Shown here in pieces: positions 26,722 to 36,271 of a DNA stretch of 64,000 bases; within the stretch, counting starts at the first letter, position 1; the number at the start of each line of letters is the position of its first letter. The position numbers and the translations under genes were made by a program. Origin of the DNA: Butyrivibrio sp. (lineage in GTDB: Bacteria > Bacillota > Clostridia > Lachnospirales > Lachnospiraceae); NCBI GenBank assembly GCA_015056625.1, contig SVFY01000003.1:124001-188000 (forward strand). The letters run 5' to 3'. A model generated the notes under the pieces. It was not told where the DNA came from and searched no databases. It saw only the letters and a list, made by a program, of their open reading frames with translations.

Positions 26722-27822
26722 TTATTTGATAATCTCTTTTATCTCATTAATATACGTCAATATTATACTACGCCTGTCAAATTTCTGCTCCACATGGTTT
26801 CTGGCAGCTTTTCCCATGTTTGCCCGCTTTTGGAGCGACATTCCCATGAATTCTGAAATAGCTTTGTACAATGCTTCTTTGCTTCGGGGTTCACACAGAA
26901 TGCCAGATACATCCTTTTCAACAATCTCTTTACAACCACTTATATCTGTTGTAATGACAGGTCTTCCTGTAGCAGCAGCCTCCATGAGCACATTGCTCAT
27001 GCCCTCATGATAGGAAGGATGTACGATGGCATCAGCCTCTTTTATATATGGATGTATGTCCTTCTGATAGGGGATAGACTTAAAATACCCTGATGCTTCC
27101 GCCTCTTTTACCTGGTCCTCGAAATCCTCTTCAGAGTACCCGACAGCAGCAAAGGAAACCTTGTCTCCATACTCTTCATGGGCCTTTTTAGCCGCATACA
27201 AAAGCTCCTCTGTACCCTTTTCTTTCATAAGGCGCCCAATATAAAGGAATCTTGTGACATCGTCCTTATGTCCCGGATACTCTTCAAACCTGTGCTTATC
27301 AAGGTTTACTCCAGAGCCGTTTACTACAACAGCTTTTTTTCCTCTGATGCCATGTTTTTCGAAGACCTGATGATTATATTCATTCTGGAAAAAGAGACAT
27401 CTGCAACCCTTAAGTGATACCTTGTACATGGCAACTATGAGTTTAAGCAGAATCCCGCCCCTCTCGAAGGTAGAACCAAGGCCTGTTACCGTTGAGATAT
27501 AAGGTACTCCAAGGAGCCTGCTGGCAAAGCCTCCATAAATATTGGGCTTTATGGTATAGGTTATGACTATGTCAGGTCTCTCAGTCTTTAATAACCTCTT
27601 ATAAGCGCCAAAAAGAGCCATATCCTGTACAGGATTGACTCCGCGCCTGTTTATGTCAGTATGTATTACTCTGCAGCCCTCGTCCGTAAGCTCTTTTACC
27701 TTAAGGTCATCCGGAAGGCTCAGCACAACTTCAAAGCCTTCCTCCATAAGCCCTGTTAAAAGCTCATTCCTAAAATCAAAGAGCCCGCTGGATGAGTTGG
27801 CCAGTATCAACGCTTTTGGCAT
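26722..27822 (-). CDS. Glycosyltransferase family 4 (PglA/CapM-like)
   Basis: I take the ATG at 27822, behind AGGTGGAG; the track start at 27831 is a GTG three codons earlier. The 366-residue product begins KALILANSSSGLFDFRNEL, has TYTIKPNIYGG near 95, TVTGLGSTF near 115, FLYIGRLMKEKG near 195 and PSYHEGMSNVLMEAAATG near 270. These are the hallmarks of the PglA/CapM/WbpT-like GT4 branch, whose members often add the second sugar (HexNAc) to an undecaprenyl-linked bacillosamine-type residue. That suits the PglF/PglE/PglC-like genes just upstream. The donor is inferred. Confidence 0.85.
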   Translation of the reverse strand: MPKALILANSSSGLFDFRNELLTGLMEEGFEVVLSLPDDLKVKELTDEGCRVIHTDINRRGVNPVQDMALFGAYKRLLKTERPDIVITYTIKPNIYGGFASRLLGVPYISTVTGLGSTFERGGILLKLIVAMYKVSLKGCRCLFFQNEYNHQVFEKHGIRGKKAVVVNGSGVNLDKHRFEEYPGHKDDVTRFLYIGRLMKEKGTEELLYAAKKAHEEYGDKVSFAAVGYSEEDFEDQVKEAEASGYFKSIPYQKDIHPYIKEADAIVHPSYHEGMSNVLMEAAATGRPVITTDISGCKEIVEKDVSGILCEPRSKEALYKAISEFMGMSLQKRANMGKAARNHVEQKFDRRSIILTYINEIKEIIK

Positions 27823-27834
27823 ACTCTCCACCTT

Positions 27835-28824
27835 TTACTTTGCAAGCTTGTCCTCAGCCATAATGCAAAGCTCGTTATATTTCATCATATAGATACCTTC
27901 CTGGTAATCTCCGATCCTGACCGGATTCTCATAACCATTCAGGTTATTGATGATGCACCTTGGGAAATTGACTCCGCAGGCGTAGGCATGAGGATATCCT
28001 CCGCCAAACCTTGGATTGACCTCTGACAGATACCAGGTATCTGTTGCATTATCGTAGAACAGGTCAATGTCGATCATTCCTCTGTAGCCAACAGTTTCAA
28101 CAAAAGATACGATCTGCTCAAAGAGCCTTTCATCCTTCACAGAAACGGATTTATCTGTCTCCCCGGCTCTCATCTTGATCTTCTCTTTTAAGAAGATATC
28201 TGTGCACTTGCCGCTTATGAGATCGATGTAAACATCAGCGCCATACTCCTGTCCCTTCATGTACTCCTGGATGATCAGGCCATCATGATCATGGAAAAGA
28301 GCTACCAGCATCTCTTTTGACTCTACTGCGTTTATGTTTATTGATGCACTGCCATTTCTTGGCTTAACAAAGACAGGATAGTCAACTTCTCCTTCGGAAA
28401 GAGCTGTCTCAAAAGCCTCCATGGTAAGATAACACTTTGCAGTAGGAATTCCCAGCTTAACAAGCATTTCATACATCCTGTACTTATCAAGGCTGGTCTC
28501 GCAAAGCTCATAGGAGGAAACTATTGGAGTTACGCCAATTTCGGTAAACCTGTCCGCATTGTCTGCAAGAAGAGAAAGCTCAGGGTCTATCAGACTGAAA
28601 ACTCCCTTGATGTTGTTCTTTTTACAGATGCCCAGGATCTCATCGATATAGAATGGATCCTTGATCTTTGGTACGATGATAGCCTCATCAGCATCATAGA
28701 TAGCCGGTCCTATATTGGAACAGTCTGTGGCAAATACCTTGCCGTTATTGGCAAGTTCCTGCTTAAATGCCTGTACAACCTTGTTTCTGGTTCCTGCGCT
28801 CAAAATAAGAATATTGGTTGCCAT
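27835..28824 (-). CDS. ATP-grasp ligase-like protein
   Basis: The 329-residue protein has an N-terminal pre-ATP-grasp Rossmann domain (NILILSAGTRNKVV), then the ATP-grasp core: VKPRNGSAS at 153-161, QEYMKGQEYGADVYID at 186-201 and metal-binding EVNPRFGGGYPHA at 268-280. It belongs to the CarB/PylC-like group, which activates a carboxylate as acyl phosphate and joins it to an amine. It sits between a PLP enzyme and a GT4 gene and downstream of a 4-amino-sugar pathway, so it could attach an amino acid to a sugar amine. That role is inference; only the fold is firm. Confidence 0.85.
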   Translation of the reverse strand: MATNILILSAGTRNKVVQAFKQELANNGKVFATDCSNIGPAIYDADEAIIVPKIKDPFYIDEILGICKKNNIKGVFSLIDPELSLLADNADRFTEIGVTPIVSSYELCETSLDKYRMYEMLVKLGIPTAKCYLTMEAFETALSEGEVDYPVFVKPRNGSASININAVESKEMLVALFHDHDGLIIQEYMKGQEYGADVYIDLISGKCTDIFLKEKIKMRAGETDKSVSVKDERLFEQIVSFVETVGYRGMIDIDLFYDNATDTWYLSEVNPRFGGGYPHAYACGVNFPRCIINNLNGYENPVRIGDYQEGIYMMKYNELCIMAEDKLAK

Positions 28825-28828
28825 ATGT

Positions 28829-29770
28829 TCATCTCCTCATTTTGTCTAGTTCATCAAAAAACAGCGGCGTTCCTCCTGTGTGGATAAAGAGGATCTTTTT
28901 GTCTGAAAGATACTTGCGTCTGATGTACTGCTCCATACCCCAGAAGGCTTTTCCGGTATAAGTGCAATCCAGGGGCATTCCGTAGTTTACAAGGGCTTTT
29001 TCTATGGTCTTTGTTATCTCTTTGTTGTCCCTTCCATATCCATCGCCTGTATACTCATCTAAAAAGATAGTGTTTTCCTGGATCACATCCTCTGCGATCT
29101 GCCCTCTGCCGGGTTCTTCCTTCAGATAATCCCTTATGCTTTCAATAACAACATCTCTGCCTCTTGGATTTTTCCTTGCGATACTGATACCGATTATCTT
29201 TTTATCATCACCTTCAAGAAGCTGTCCGCACACAAGCCCAGCCTGAGTTGTTCCGGTTCCTGACGCCAAAAAGATATAGTCAAAGCTTATGCTGTTTTCT
29301 TTTTCAAATTCCTTTATCTCTCGGTAGCACTGGACATAGGCTCTTGTGCCTATATTGCCATGGCCTCCGCCCATGATAAAGTACGGATCATGACCAGCCT
29401 TCCTGAGCTCCTCAATCTTGGCATCAATAGTGCCCTTAACTTCATCCACAGGAACTGTTATGATCTCAGCTCCAAGGATATCCATAAGCTTGCTGTTATA
29501 AGTAGGATCACTGACTTCACTTGGTCCTATGATAAGACACTTAAGTCCGCGCTGGGCAGCCATATTGGCGATAACTCTGCAATGATTTGAATGGCTGCTG
29601 CCATAGGTGACCACATAGTCAGCTCCAAGCCTGTCTATCTCATCAAAAAACAGGACCGCTTTTCTTGCTTTGTTTCCGCCAAAAGAGTAGGGGATCATGT
29701 CCTCTCTTTTTACATAAAGGTCCTTGCAAAAGTCGCTATTAAGTTTGTATACAGGCGTTCTTACTTCCAT
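28829..29770 (-). CDS. PLP-dependent enzyme of the D-cysteine desulfhydrase/ACC deaminase fold
   Basis: The 313-residue protein is a fold-type II PLP enzyme. VKREDMIPYSFGGNKARK at 20-37 carries the presumed Schiff-base Lys34, GSSHSNHCR at 57-65 is the substrate/PLP loop (relatives usually have Q-S-N), GGGHGNIG is near 148, ASGTGTTQAG near 185, and HTGGTPLFF at the C-terminus binds the phosphate. Family reactions include D-cysteine desulfhydration and ACC deamination. Four bases separate it from the ATP-grasp gene, so it may make or isomerise the amino acid that the ligase uses. The natural substrate is unknown. Confidence 0.83.
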   Translation of the reverse strand: MEVRTPVYKLNSDFCKDLYVKREDMIPYSFGGNKARKAVLFFDEIDRLGADYVVTYGSSHSNHCRVIANMAAQRGLKCLIIGPSEVSDPTYNSKLMDILGAEIITVPVDEVKGTIDAKIEELRKAGHDPYFIMGGGHGNIGTRAYVQCYREIKEFEKENSISFDYIFLASGTGTTQAGLVCGQLLEGDDKKIIGISIARKNPRGRDVVIESIRDYLKEEPGRGQIAEDVIQENTIFLDEYTGDGYGRDNKEITKTIEKALVNYGMPLDCTYTGKAFWGMEQYIRRKYLSDKKILFIHTGGTPLFFDELDKMRR

Positions 29771-29776
29771 TAGACC

Positions 29777-30406
29777 TCAGTCCTTTGAAGATGTAGCTTT
29801 CCTGTACTCATCCAGGTCCGGCAGCGCATTTAATGCAACTCCGTCATGGGTAAGTACAGCCTTTACAGTATCTATAATGACCTTGACATCTGTAAGAAAC
29901 GTCAGATGCTCAACATAATATACGTCGTATTCAAATTTCTTTTCCCAGGAGATGGCATTCCTTCCATGGGCCTGGGCATAGCCTGTAAGTCCTGGGCGAA
30001 CGCTGTGGCGAAGTCTCTCCCTCTCGGTGTAGTAGGGAAGATATTTTACCAAAAGAGGTCTTGGTCCAATAAAGCTCATATCACCCTTTAGAATATTGAA
30101 AAACTCAGGAAGTTCGTCAAGGCTTGTTGCCCTAAGCTTTTTCCCGAAGGCGGTAAGCCTGACTTCATCCGGCAAAAGCTCTCCGTTTTCATCCCTCTCA
30201 TCAGTCATGGAACGGAACTTGTACATGCCAAATATCTTTTCATCCTTGCCTGGGCGCTGCTGCTTAAACAGCACAGGGCTTCCAAGCTTTATCCTTACAA
30301 GGACAAACAGGATCAGATACAGCCAGGAAAACAGTATTATCACAAAAAGTGACAGTACTATGTCCAAAAGTCTTTTTATGTACTTGGAATAAATTGTATT
30401 CTTCAT
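29777..30406 (-). CDS. PglC-like monotopic phosphoglycosyl transferase (initiating sugar transferase)
   Basis: The 209-residue protein has one N-terminal hydrophobic re-entrant helix and the bacterial sugar transferase core: KRLLDIVLS, FKQQRPGKDEKIFGMYKFRSM, SLDELPEFFNILKGDMS with the catalytic Asp-Glu pair, and GPRPLLVKYL. Monotopic enzymes of this size, such as PglC, move a sugar 1-phosphate from a UDP-sugar to undecaprenyl phosphate. PglE- and PglF-like genes directly upstream suggest a UDP-diNAcBac-like or modified 4-amino sugar as donor. It would start one of two assembly lines; the other PGT lies at 57823-59283. Confidence 0.9.
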   Translation of the reverse strand: MKNTIYSKYIKRLLDIVLSLFVIILFSWLYLILFVLVRIKLGSPVLFKQQRPGKDEKIFGMYKFRSMTDERDENGELLPDEVRLTAFGKKLRATSLDELPEFFNILKGDMSFIGPRPLLVKYLPYYTERERLRHSVRPGLTGYAQAHGRNAISWEKKFEYDVYYVEHLTFLTDVKVIIDTVKAVLTHDGVALNALPDLDEYRKATSSKD

Positions 30407-30424
30407 ACCCGGTCGATGCCTTTA

Positions 30425-31696
30425 TTATTCAAAACACTTCTTGATAGCTGCGATCACTATATCCTGCTGCTCAGGAGTCATCTTGTTGTCACTTGGAAGG
30501 CAAAGGCCCCTGGTAAAGATATCCATTCCCACATCAGTGATAGCGCCTTCATCAATATAGGCGTTACTTCTTGCCCTTCCGTTTCCATCCTCTGTGATAA
30601 AAGGATTCATGCGGTAGATAGGCTGCATGTGCATTGGCTTCCAGATAGGTCTTCCCTCTGCATTGATGGCTGTGATCGCATCAAGGATCTCTGTAGGGCA
30701 GCTCTTACCGGGCTCTGACACATATAAAACATCCTTCTCGCCCCTTACCTGCTTGCACATTGCATCTTTATCTATGAGCATGCATGAAAGCCAGAAGTTA
30801 GGCTCTGATTTTTTCTCGTCATATGGATTCATTGAAACAGGAAGATCCTTGAAGCCTTCCTTGTATCTGTTGTAGATAGCTTTTTTCTGAGCGATGTGCT
30901 CTTCAAGGTGGGGAAGCTGTCCTCTTACAACACCAGCAATAACGTTACTCATTCGGTAGTTAAAGCCCATCTCCTCATGCTGATACCAGGGTGCATCTTC
31001 CCTGCTCTGAGTTGACCATTTTCTGATCTTGTCTGCGTCCTCAAGGGAGTTTGTCAGGAGCATTCCCCCTGCTGAGCCTGTTATGATCTTATTTCCGTTA
31101 AAAGAAATAACTCCGATATCTCCAAAAAGTCCTGTCTGCTTACCTTCATAGGTTGCGCCAAAGGACTCAGCGGCATCCTCTACAATAAGGGCTCCATGCC
31201 TGTCACAGACCTCTCTTATATCAGCGATCTTGCCTGGGGTTCCGTAAAGGTGAGCAACTACAACAAGCTTGACCTCAGGATATATCTCAAAGGCCTTCTC
31301 AAGAGCCTTGGGATTCATGTTCCAGGTGTCAGCCTCTGTGTCGATAAATACTGCCTCTCCGCCTTCGTAAGCAACAGGGTTTACTGTAGCATCGAAAGTC
31401 ATGTCAGAGCAGAATACCTTCCTGCCCTCCAGGGTTCCATGAGCGGTCCTGGGCTGACCATAGAGCTTTTCCCCTGCAAGTCTGATGGCAAGGTGAAGGG
31501 CTGCTGTTCCGGAAGAAAGAGCCACAGCAGCTTTACATCCGATCTTTTCTGCAACCGCTCTCTCAGACTCATTTATATTTTTTCCAACTGTAGACATCCA
31601 GTTGGTGTCATAGGCTTCCTGAATGTACTTTATTTCCTCACCATGCATTGTTGGTGAAGAAAGGTACAGTTTCTTTTCAAATGGTTTAATTTCCAT
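30425..31696 (-). CDS. PglE-like DegT/DnrJ/EryC1/StrS sugar aminotransferase
   Basis: The 423-residue PLP enzyme begins KLYLSSPTMHGEEIKYIQEA. It contains ALSSGTAALHLAIRLAG near 58-74, CSDMTFDATVNPVAYEGG near 95, VEDAAESFGATYEGKQTG near 175-192 and the Schiff-base lysine region SFNGNKIITGSAGGM near 202. The motifs match PglE, which aminates UDP-4-keto-6-deoxy-GlcNAc to UDP-4-amino-4,6-dideoxy-GlcNAc. The next gene upstream encodes the matching PglF-type dehydratase (11-base overlap). No PglD-type acetyltransferase is adjacent, which leaves the 4-amine free for another substituent. Confidence 0.87.
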   Translation of the reverse strand: MEIKPFEKKLYLSSPTMHGEEIKYIQEAYDTNWMSTVGKNINESERAVAEKIGCKAAVALSSGTAALHLAIRLAGEKLYGQPRTAHGTLEGRKVFCSDMTFDATVNPVAYEGGEAVFIDTEADTWNMNPKALEKAFEIYPEVKLVVVAHLYGTPGKIADIREVCDRHGALIVEDAAESFGATYEGKQTGLFGDIGVISFNGNKIITGSAGGMLLTNSLEDADKIRKWSTQSREDAPWYQHEEMGFNYRMSNVIAGVVRGQLPHLEEHIAQKKAIYNRYKEGFKDLPVSMNPYDEKKSEPNFWLSCMLIDKDAMCKQVRGEKDVLYVSEPGKSCPTEILDAITAINAEGRPIWKPMHMQPIYRMNPFITEDGNGRARSNAYIDEGAITDVGMDIFTRGLCLPSDNKMTPEQQDIVIAAIKKCFE

Positions 31697-33623
31697 TGAT
31701 ATCCTCCGCGGTCTTCTGAAGGGCCTCTCTTCTCTCTCTTGTCATTGTATATCTGTGTACATCTGGATGATAGGTCTCAACAATCTCTTTCACCAGATCT
31801 CTGATCTTTGGAGATTCCTCTTTTGCAGCCTCATTGAGCTTTTCAAGCTGTGAAAAGAATCTCATCTCGTCCATCTCGATTGGTTTTCCGATGTGGATCA
31901 TCTTGTTGGCTGTATCCTGGAGTCCCTCCTCGTCCATGAGCATCTCCTCATAGAGCTTCTCCCCGGGACGAAGGCCGGTGAACTCAATCCTTATGTCCTC
32001 TCCAACCTTGTAACCTGAAAGCTTTATCAGGTTCTCTGCAAGATCAAGGATCTTAACAGGCTCACCCATATCAAGGACAAATATCTCTCCGCCCTTGGCA
32101 AAGGCTCCAGCCTGCAGTACCAGCGATACCGCTTCTGAAATGGTCATGAAGTACCTGATGATCTCAGGATCTGTTACTGTAACCGGTCCGCCTGCAGCTA
32201 TCTGCTTTTTGAAAAGAGGGATAACTGAGCCATTGGATCCAAGTACATTGCCAAATCTGACAGCCACAAATTCTGTGTCATAGTGCTTGTTGAAGGTCTG
32301 GATGATCATCTCACAGATCCTCTTGCTGGCACCCATGATATTTGTTGGGTTAACTGCCTTGTCTGTGGATATCATTACAAACTTCTTACAGCCATTAGTA
32401 GCTGCTGCCATAGCGGTCTTCCAGGTACCAAATACATTGTTCTTGATAGCCTCGTTAGGGCTGTCTTCCATGAGAGGCACATGCTTGTGGGCTGCTGCAT
32501 GGTAGACAATGTCTGGCTTATATTTTTCAAAAATATTGTTGATACGAACTGTATTTCTGACTGATGCTATAAGAACCACCAGGTCCAGATCAGGGTACTT
32601 TTGCTTTAATTCCTGCTGTATCTCATAAGCGTTGTTTTCATAAATATCAAGAATGATAAGGCGCTTAGGATTATGACCTGCGATCTGTCTGCAGAGCTCA
32701 GAGCCAATGGATCCGCCGCCACCTGTAACCAGGATGGTCTTGCCACTTACATATCCTGCGATGGAATCAATGTCTACAGTAATAGGATCTCTTCCAAGAA
32801 GGTCCTCTACCTCTACGTCGCGAAGACGTGATACGTTTACCTCACCATTTACCAGCTGATACATTCCAGGAAGGGAACGGAGCTTACAGTTGGTGTTCTT
32901 ACAGATCTCCAGGATCTTTTTAAGCTCCTGCCTGGACACTGAAGGCATGGCAACTATGATCTCGTCGATGTCGTAAAGATCAGCGCACTCAACGATCTTG
33001 TCTCTTCCGCCAACTACGCGGATTCCCTGGATATACTTGCCCCACTTGTTGGTATCATCATCAATGATGCACTTGATGGACATGGTGGAGAAGTTACTTG
33101 TTATGATGTCCTTAATGATGATATTTGCTGCCTCTCCCGCACCAATTATCATCACCGCTTTACTGTTGTTCTTGTTTACAGCCTGATTCTTTTTACTCCT
33201 GAAAAACCTGTAGGAAAACCTGCTGACGAAGATCGCTGTTATCAGAAGGAAGGTGTACAGGAAATAATAACTTTGAGGAACAGGCTGGGTGTGGGATTTA
33301 AAAAACTGAAGTCCAATGGCGTTGCTCACTCCTGAGATAACGCACGCCATGACCAGATTCTGCATCTCCCGCTCTCCTGCATATGCCCAGAGACTGTCAT
33401 AGAGCTTGAACAGGTAAAACACAGCTACGGTAAGTGCTATGTTTATAGGCAAAAAAGTAGTTACCGGATTTAAAAAGTAGGATGGGATCTCATCAAGACT
33501 AAACTCATACCTCATGAGCACTGCCACATAGCTTGCCATGATTATGCTTATGATGTCATAGATGATAAGACCGGTCCTTCTATATAGTTTTGCAAAGTTA
33601 AATGGTTCTTTTTTCTTATTCAT
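31686..33623 (-). CDS. PglF/WbpM-type membrane UDP-GlcNAc 4,6-dehydratase (retaining)
   Basis: The 645-residue protein has about four N-terminal TM helices, a CoA-binding-like Rossmann domain with IIGAGEAAN near 158, and a C-terminal SDR with GKTILVTGGGGSIGSEL near 293. The catalytic STDKAVNPTNIMGASKR has Met at the usual Tyr position, the pattern of the long PglF/WbpM/CapD group. These make UDP-2-acetamido-2,6-dideoxy-xylo-hexos-4-ulose. Product use by the overlapping PglE-like gene is expected. It overlaps the Wzy-like gene by eight bases. Confidence 0.9.
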   Translation of the reverse strand: MNKKKEPFNFAKLYRRTGLIIYDIISIIMASYVAVLMRYEFSLDEIPSYFLNPVTTFLPINIALTVAVFYLFKLYDSLWAYAGEREMQNLVMACVISGVSNAIGLQFFKSHTQPVPQSYYFLYTFLLITAIFVSRFSYRFFRSKKNQAVNKNNSKAVMIIGAGEAANIIIKDIITSNFSTMSIKCIIDDDTNKWGKYIQGIRVVGGRDKIVECADLYDIDEIIVAMPSVSRQELKKILEICKNTNCKLRSLPGMYQLVNGEVNVSRLRDVEVEDLLGRDPITVDIDSIAGYVSGKTILVTGGGGSIGSELCRQIAGHNPKRLIILDIYENNAYEIQQELKQKYPDLDLVVLIASVRNTVRINNIFEKYKPDIVYHAAAHKHVPLMEDSPNEAIKNNVFGTWKTAMAAATNGCKKFVMISTDKAVNPTNIMGASKRICEMIIQTFNKHYDTEFVAVRFGNVLGSNGSVIPLFKKQIAAGGPVTVTDPEIIRYFMTISEAVSLVLQAGAFAKGGEIFVLDMGEPVKILDLAENLIKLSGYKVGEDIRIEFTGLRPGEKLYEEMLMDEEGLQDTANKMIHIGKPIEMDEMRFFSQLEKLNEAAKEESPKIRDLVKEIVETYHPDVHRYTMTRERREALQKTAEDINGN

Positions 33624-36231
33624 TTCCTTGTGCCTTAAATGTTAATGGAGCTAAAGAGAGCATAAGTGCTACTGTCATAGGATTGCAGAAGTGGAATACC
33701 CATTCGGAGATACCTGCCACTGCAAATCCAATTATAATTCCACATGGAATAAGGGATAACATATCTTTCTTTCTGTTGTTCTTAAAGCTTATCAGAGATG
33801 CTATAAATGCAGCTATCATTGTCAGTATGAACAGAACTCCGCCCACGATACCATGGTCATATGCAACCTGTAAAAATGTGTTATGGGCATGAACTGCGAT
33901 CTCTCCGGTGGGAAGCATAGCTCCCATCTCATCATGCCCCCACATATTAAGCTCGGATATGTATGACTTAAAGATGGTGATACGTCCATTAGAGATCACG
34001 TCAAGCCTGTTGGACTCGTCCACATATTCTGCCATCTCCTCAAGGAGCATGTAATACTCAGCCCTTGTAAAGCCGGCAGCTGCCAACAGGTTATCTGCAT
34101 CACTGTCTATAGAGCCGTAGCCCTCATAGTTCTCGCTGTCCGGGTTCTGCGGGCTGTCTTCATAAGGCAGACCATAAAGATCATAAACCGGCTCTCCTGT
34201 ACCCTTAAGATCATAATTGTTTGCATCGTTAGGATACTCATAAGTGCCTACATCCATTCCCAGAACTTTACTTTCAAAGAGGTTAACAAATCTCTCAACA
34301 CACATAAAATTGGTGTTGTCCCAATCTGCACCACCTCTTACAAACTCATCTGTATCATCAATGGCATAAAATACCGGATCTGCCACCATTGTGGGAATGA
34401 TCCTCTGGAGAGTAAAGGCTGCAGGGAAGCACAAAACCAGTGACAGCACAAATACTCCAATGATCCTGAAAAACTGTTTCTTGTAATAAGAAACCACAAC
34501 GCAGATAACCAGAAGTGTTGAAACGATTATGGCAAGATAAGCTGTTTTAGAAACAGTAAAGATAGCATAGGACATGATGCATCCAAACAGGACTGTCTCT
34601 TTCCATGCTATAACAAAGATTTCCTTAAGGGTGCTTCCCTTGGGAAGTGATATTATCTTGACCATCAGAAGAACTGAAGCAACTGCTCCCATTACAGTCA
34701 GATACTCAGCGGTAACTGTAACTGTGTGGAACAAAAATCCAAATCTTCCAAGCATATAGCCGGCAAAATATCTGTGAAGCAGGCAGAATACCATGGAGAT
34801 ACCAAAGTTCATCATCAGTCCGCCAGCTAAGATATTGTAGTAGTCTTTTTTCTTTTCCCAGGCTGCAAGCCTTATAAACAGGCAGGTAAAGGTAAGTGCC
34901 AGATAAATGCCCCAGTCTCTGGTGTTTCTAAGAAGTATCAGGGCTACGAAGAATACTGCCAGAATAACACCAAATACACTTGGCCTTGCCTTGATCTTTT
35001 TATTGCGGATACCTAAAACCAAAAGTCTTATGAAATTGAGTATAAGAAGTCCGCAGAGAATAAATATGATAATGCTGCACTTTAATATAATGTTCTGCAG
35101 ATCTGCTTCTTTTTCGGTTTCTGCGATCTTATTTACTGAGTAGTAATGCACGCCATAAATAGCAGAGCCTGCTACCCACACAAGATTGTAGATGTTTAAT
35201 GCCTCTTTTATGGAAAAAGTAAGTACCATTCCAAGAAGAAGCCATATTACCATATGCTTTTCAGAGATGGTATGGAAAATGTCGTAGAGACCATTCATAT
35301 AATCTGAGGCATACCATATGGCCATGGCGATACAGAACATGATCAGCACATACTGAAGTCTGTCCTCGTTTTTAAGTCCCTGCCAGAAGGATACTCCCTC
35401 TTCATGGAAGATCACCTTGTGGTTGATGGCATAGAATGTAATGGCCGCGGAGATGATAAGTCCAATCTCATAAAAGATGATGTCCACAGGCCTTGAATCA
35501 AAAAGCTTAAGTGGAAATACCATGATCATCAGAGAAAGGAACACTATTGCCGCTACCGGATTAGCTGTAAACTGAAGCACTCTGGCAACGGTAAGGATGT
35601 TGTTTTTCTCAGGGTTCTTTTTAAAGAACAGATCTACTAACAGGCAGATCACTGCAGCAAAAGCAGCCACAGCCGCCATCCAGATAAGTGAGAGCTTTTT
35701 GGACATAGGAATGCGATAGTTGTACTTAGCACCCAGGTGATAGCCCTCAACATTAACGTAGTTCTCCGTAAAGTTCCCGGTATATTCAGATGATCCGGCA
35801 CTTTCAAGTCCAACTGAATATTTGGACCTGCAGGGCATCAGTCTGACTGCGTAGGTCTTACCAACTTCAACATTTACTTCCATTGGAATATTGACATATC
35901 CCGGAAGTTCCATCCCTTGCGTGTCAACATAGGTTGCCAGTGCGGATGCTCCATTTTCATCGTAGAGAATTGTGTGGATATATCTTCCACGCTCCATTTC
36001 TGAAACATAGATATCAATTGAGCTCAGTCTTTCGTACTGAGCTGTAAACTCCTGCATAATGGGCATGCTTTCGTAATTTATGAGCTTTGTAAGTGTCGTG
36101 ATCTCCCCACTGCCCGGTGCCTGCCAAACGCTGGTGAACAGCCTTACAGGATAGATAGCCAGTATCGCTATTAATGCAAAAATAAGCACAACAGCTCTTA
36201 TGGCTGTGCTTTTATTTATAACTTTTCTCAT
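33616..36231 (-). CDS. Large O-antigen ligase/polymerase (Wzy-like) with extracytoplasmic domain
   Basis: The 871-residue protein has TM1 at about 11-30, then an extracytoplasmic beta-rich-looking domain (31-175), then about twelve TM helices and a hydrophilic loop of roughly 190 residues before the last helices. That loop ends HAHNTFLQVAYDHGIVGG, the conserved patch of Wzy_C/O-antigen ligase proteins. It is about twice the size of ordinary Wzy and probably polymerises, or transfers, flipped repeats. The start follows AAAGGA at six bases and a candidate promoter lies 40 bases upstream. Which of the two Wzy-like proteins serves which repeat unit is unknown. Confidence 0.8.
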   Translation of the reverse strand: MRKVINKSTAIRAVVLIFALIAILAIYPVRLFTSVWQAPGSGEITTLTKLINYESMPIMQEFTAQYERLSSIDIYVSEMERGRYIHTILYDENGASALATYVDTQGMELPGYVNIPMEVNVEVGKTYAVRLMPCRSKYSVGLESAGSSEYTGNFTENYVNVEGYHLGAKYNYRIPMSKKLSLIWMAAVAAFAAVICLLVDLFFKKNPEKNNILTVARVLQFTANPVAAIVFLSLMIMVFPLKLFDSRPVDIIFYEIGLIISAAITFYAINHKVIFHEEGVSFWQGLKNEDRLQYVLIMFCIAMAIWYASDYMNGLYDIFHTISEKHMVIWLLLGMVLTFSIKEALNIYNLVWVAGSAIYGVHYYSVNKIAETEKEADLQNIILKCSIIIFILCGLLILNFIRLLVLGIRNKKIKARPSVFGVILAVFFVALILLRNTRDWGIYLALTFTCLFIRLAAWEKKKDYYNILAGGLMMNFGISMVFCLLHRYFAGYMLGRFGFLFHTVTVTAEYLTVMGAVASVLLMVKIISLPKGSTLKEIFVIAWKETVLFGCIMSYAIFTVSKTAYLAIIVSTLLVICVVVSYYKKQFFRIIGVFVLSLVLCFPAAFTLQRIIPTMVADPVFYAIDDTDEFVRGGADWDNTNFMCVERFVNLFESKVLGMDVGTYEYPNDANNYDLKGTGEPVYDLYGLPYEDSPQNPDSENYEGYGSIDSDADNLLAAAGFTRAEYYMLLEEMAEYVDESNRLDVISNGRITIFKSYISELNMWGHDEMGAMLPTGEIAVHAHNTFLQVAYDHGIVGGVLFILTMIAAFIASLISFKNNRKKDMLSLIPCGIIIGFAVAGISEWVFHFCNPMTVALMLSLAPLTFKAQGNE

Positions 36232-36271
36232 AACTAATCCTTTAATATACGCATAATAAGTGCATCATAGT

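Noticed and set aside
31196-31657. Plus-strand ORF of 153 residues
   Set aside because: Antisense to the PglE-like aminotransferase, which has all catalytic motifs.
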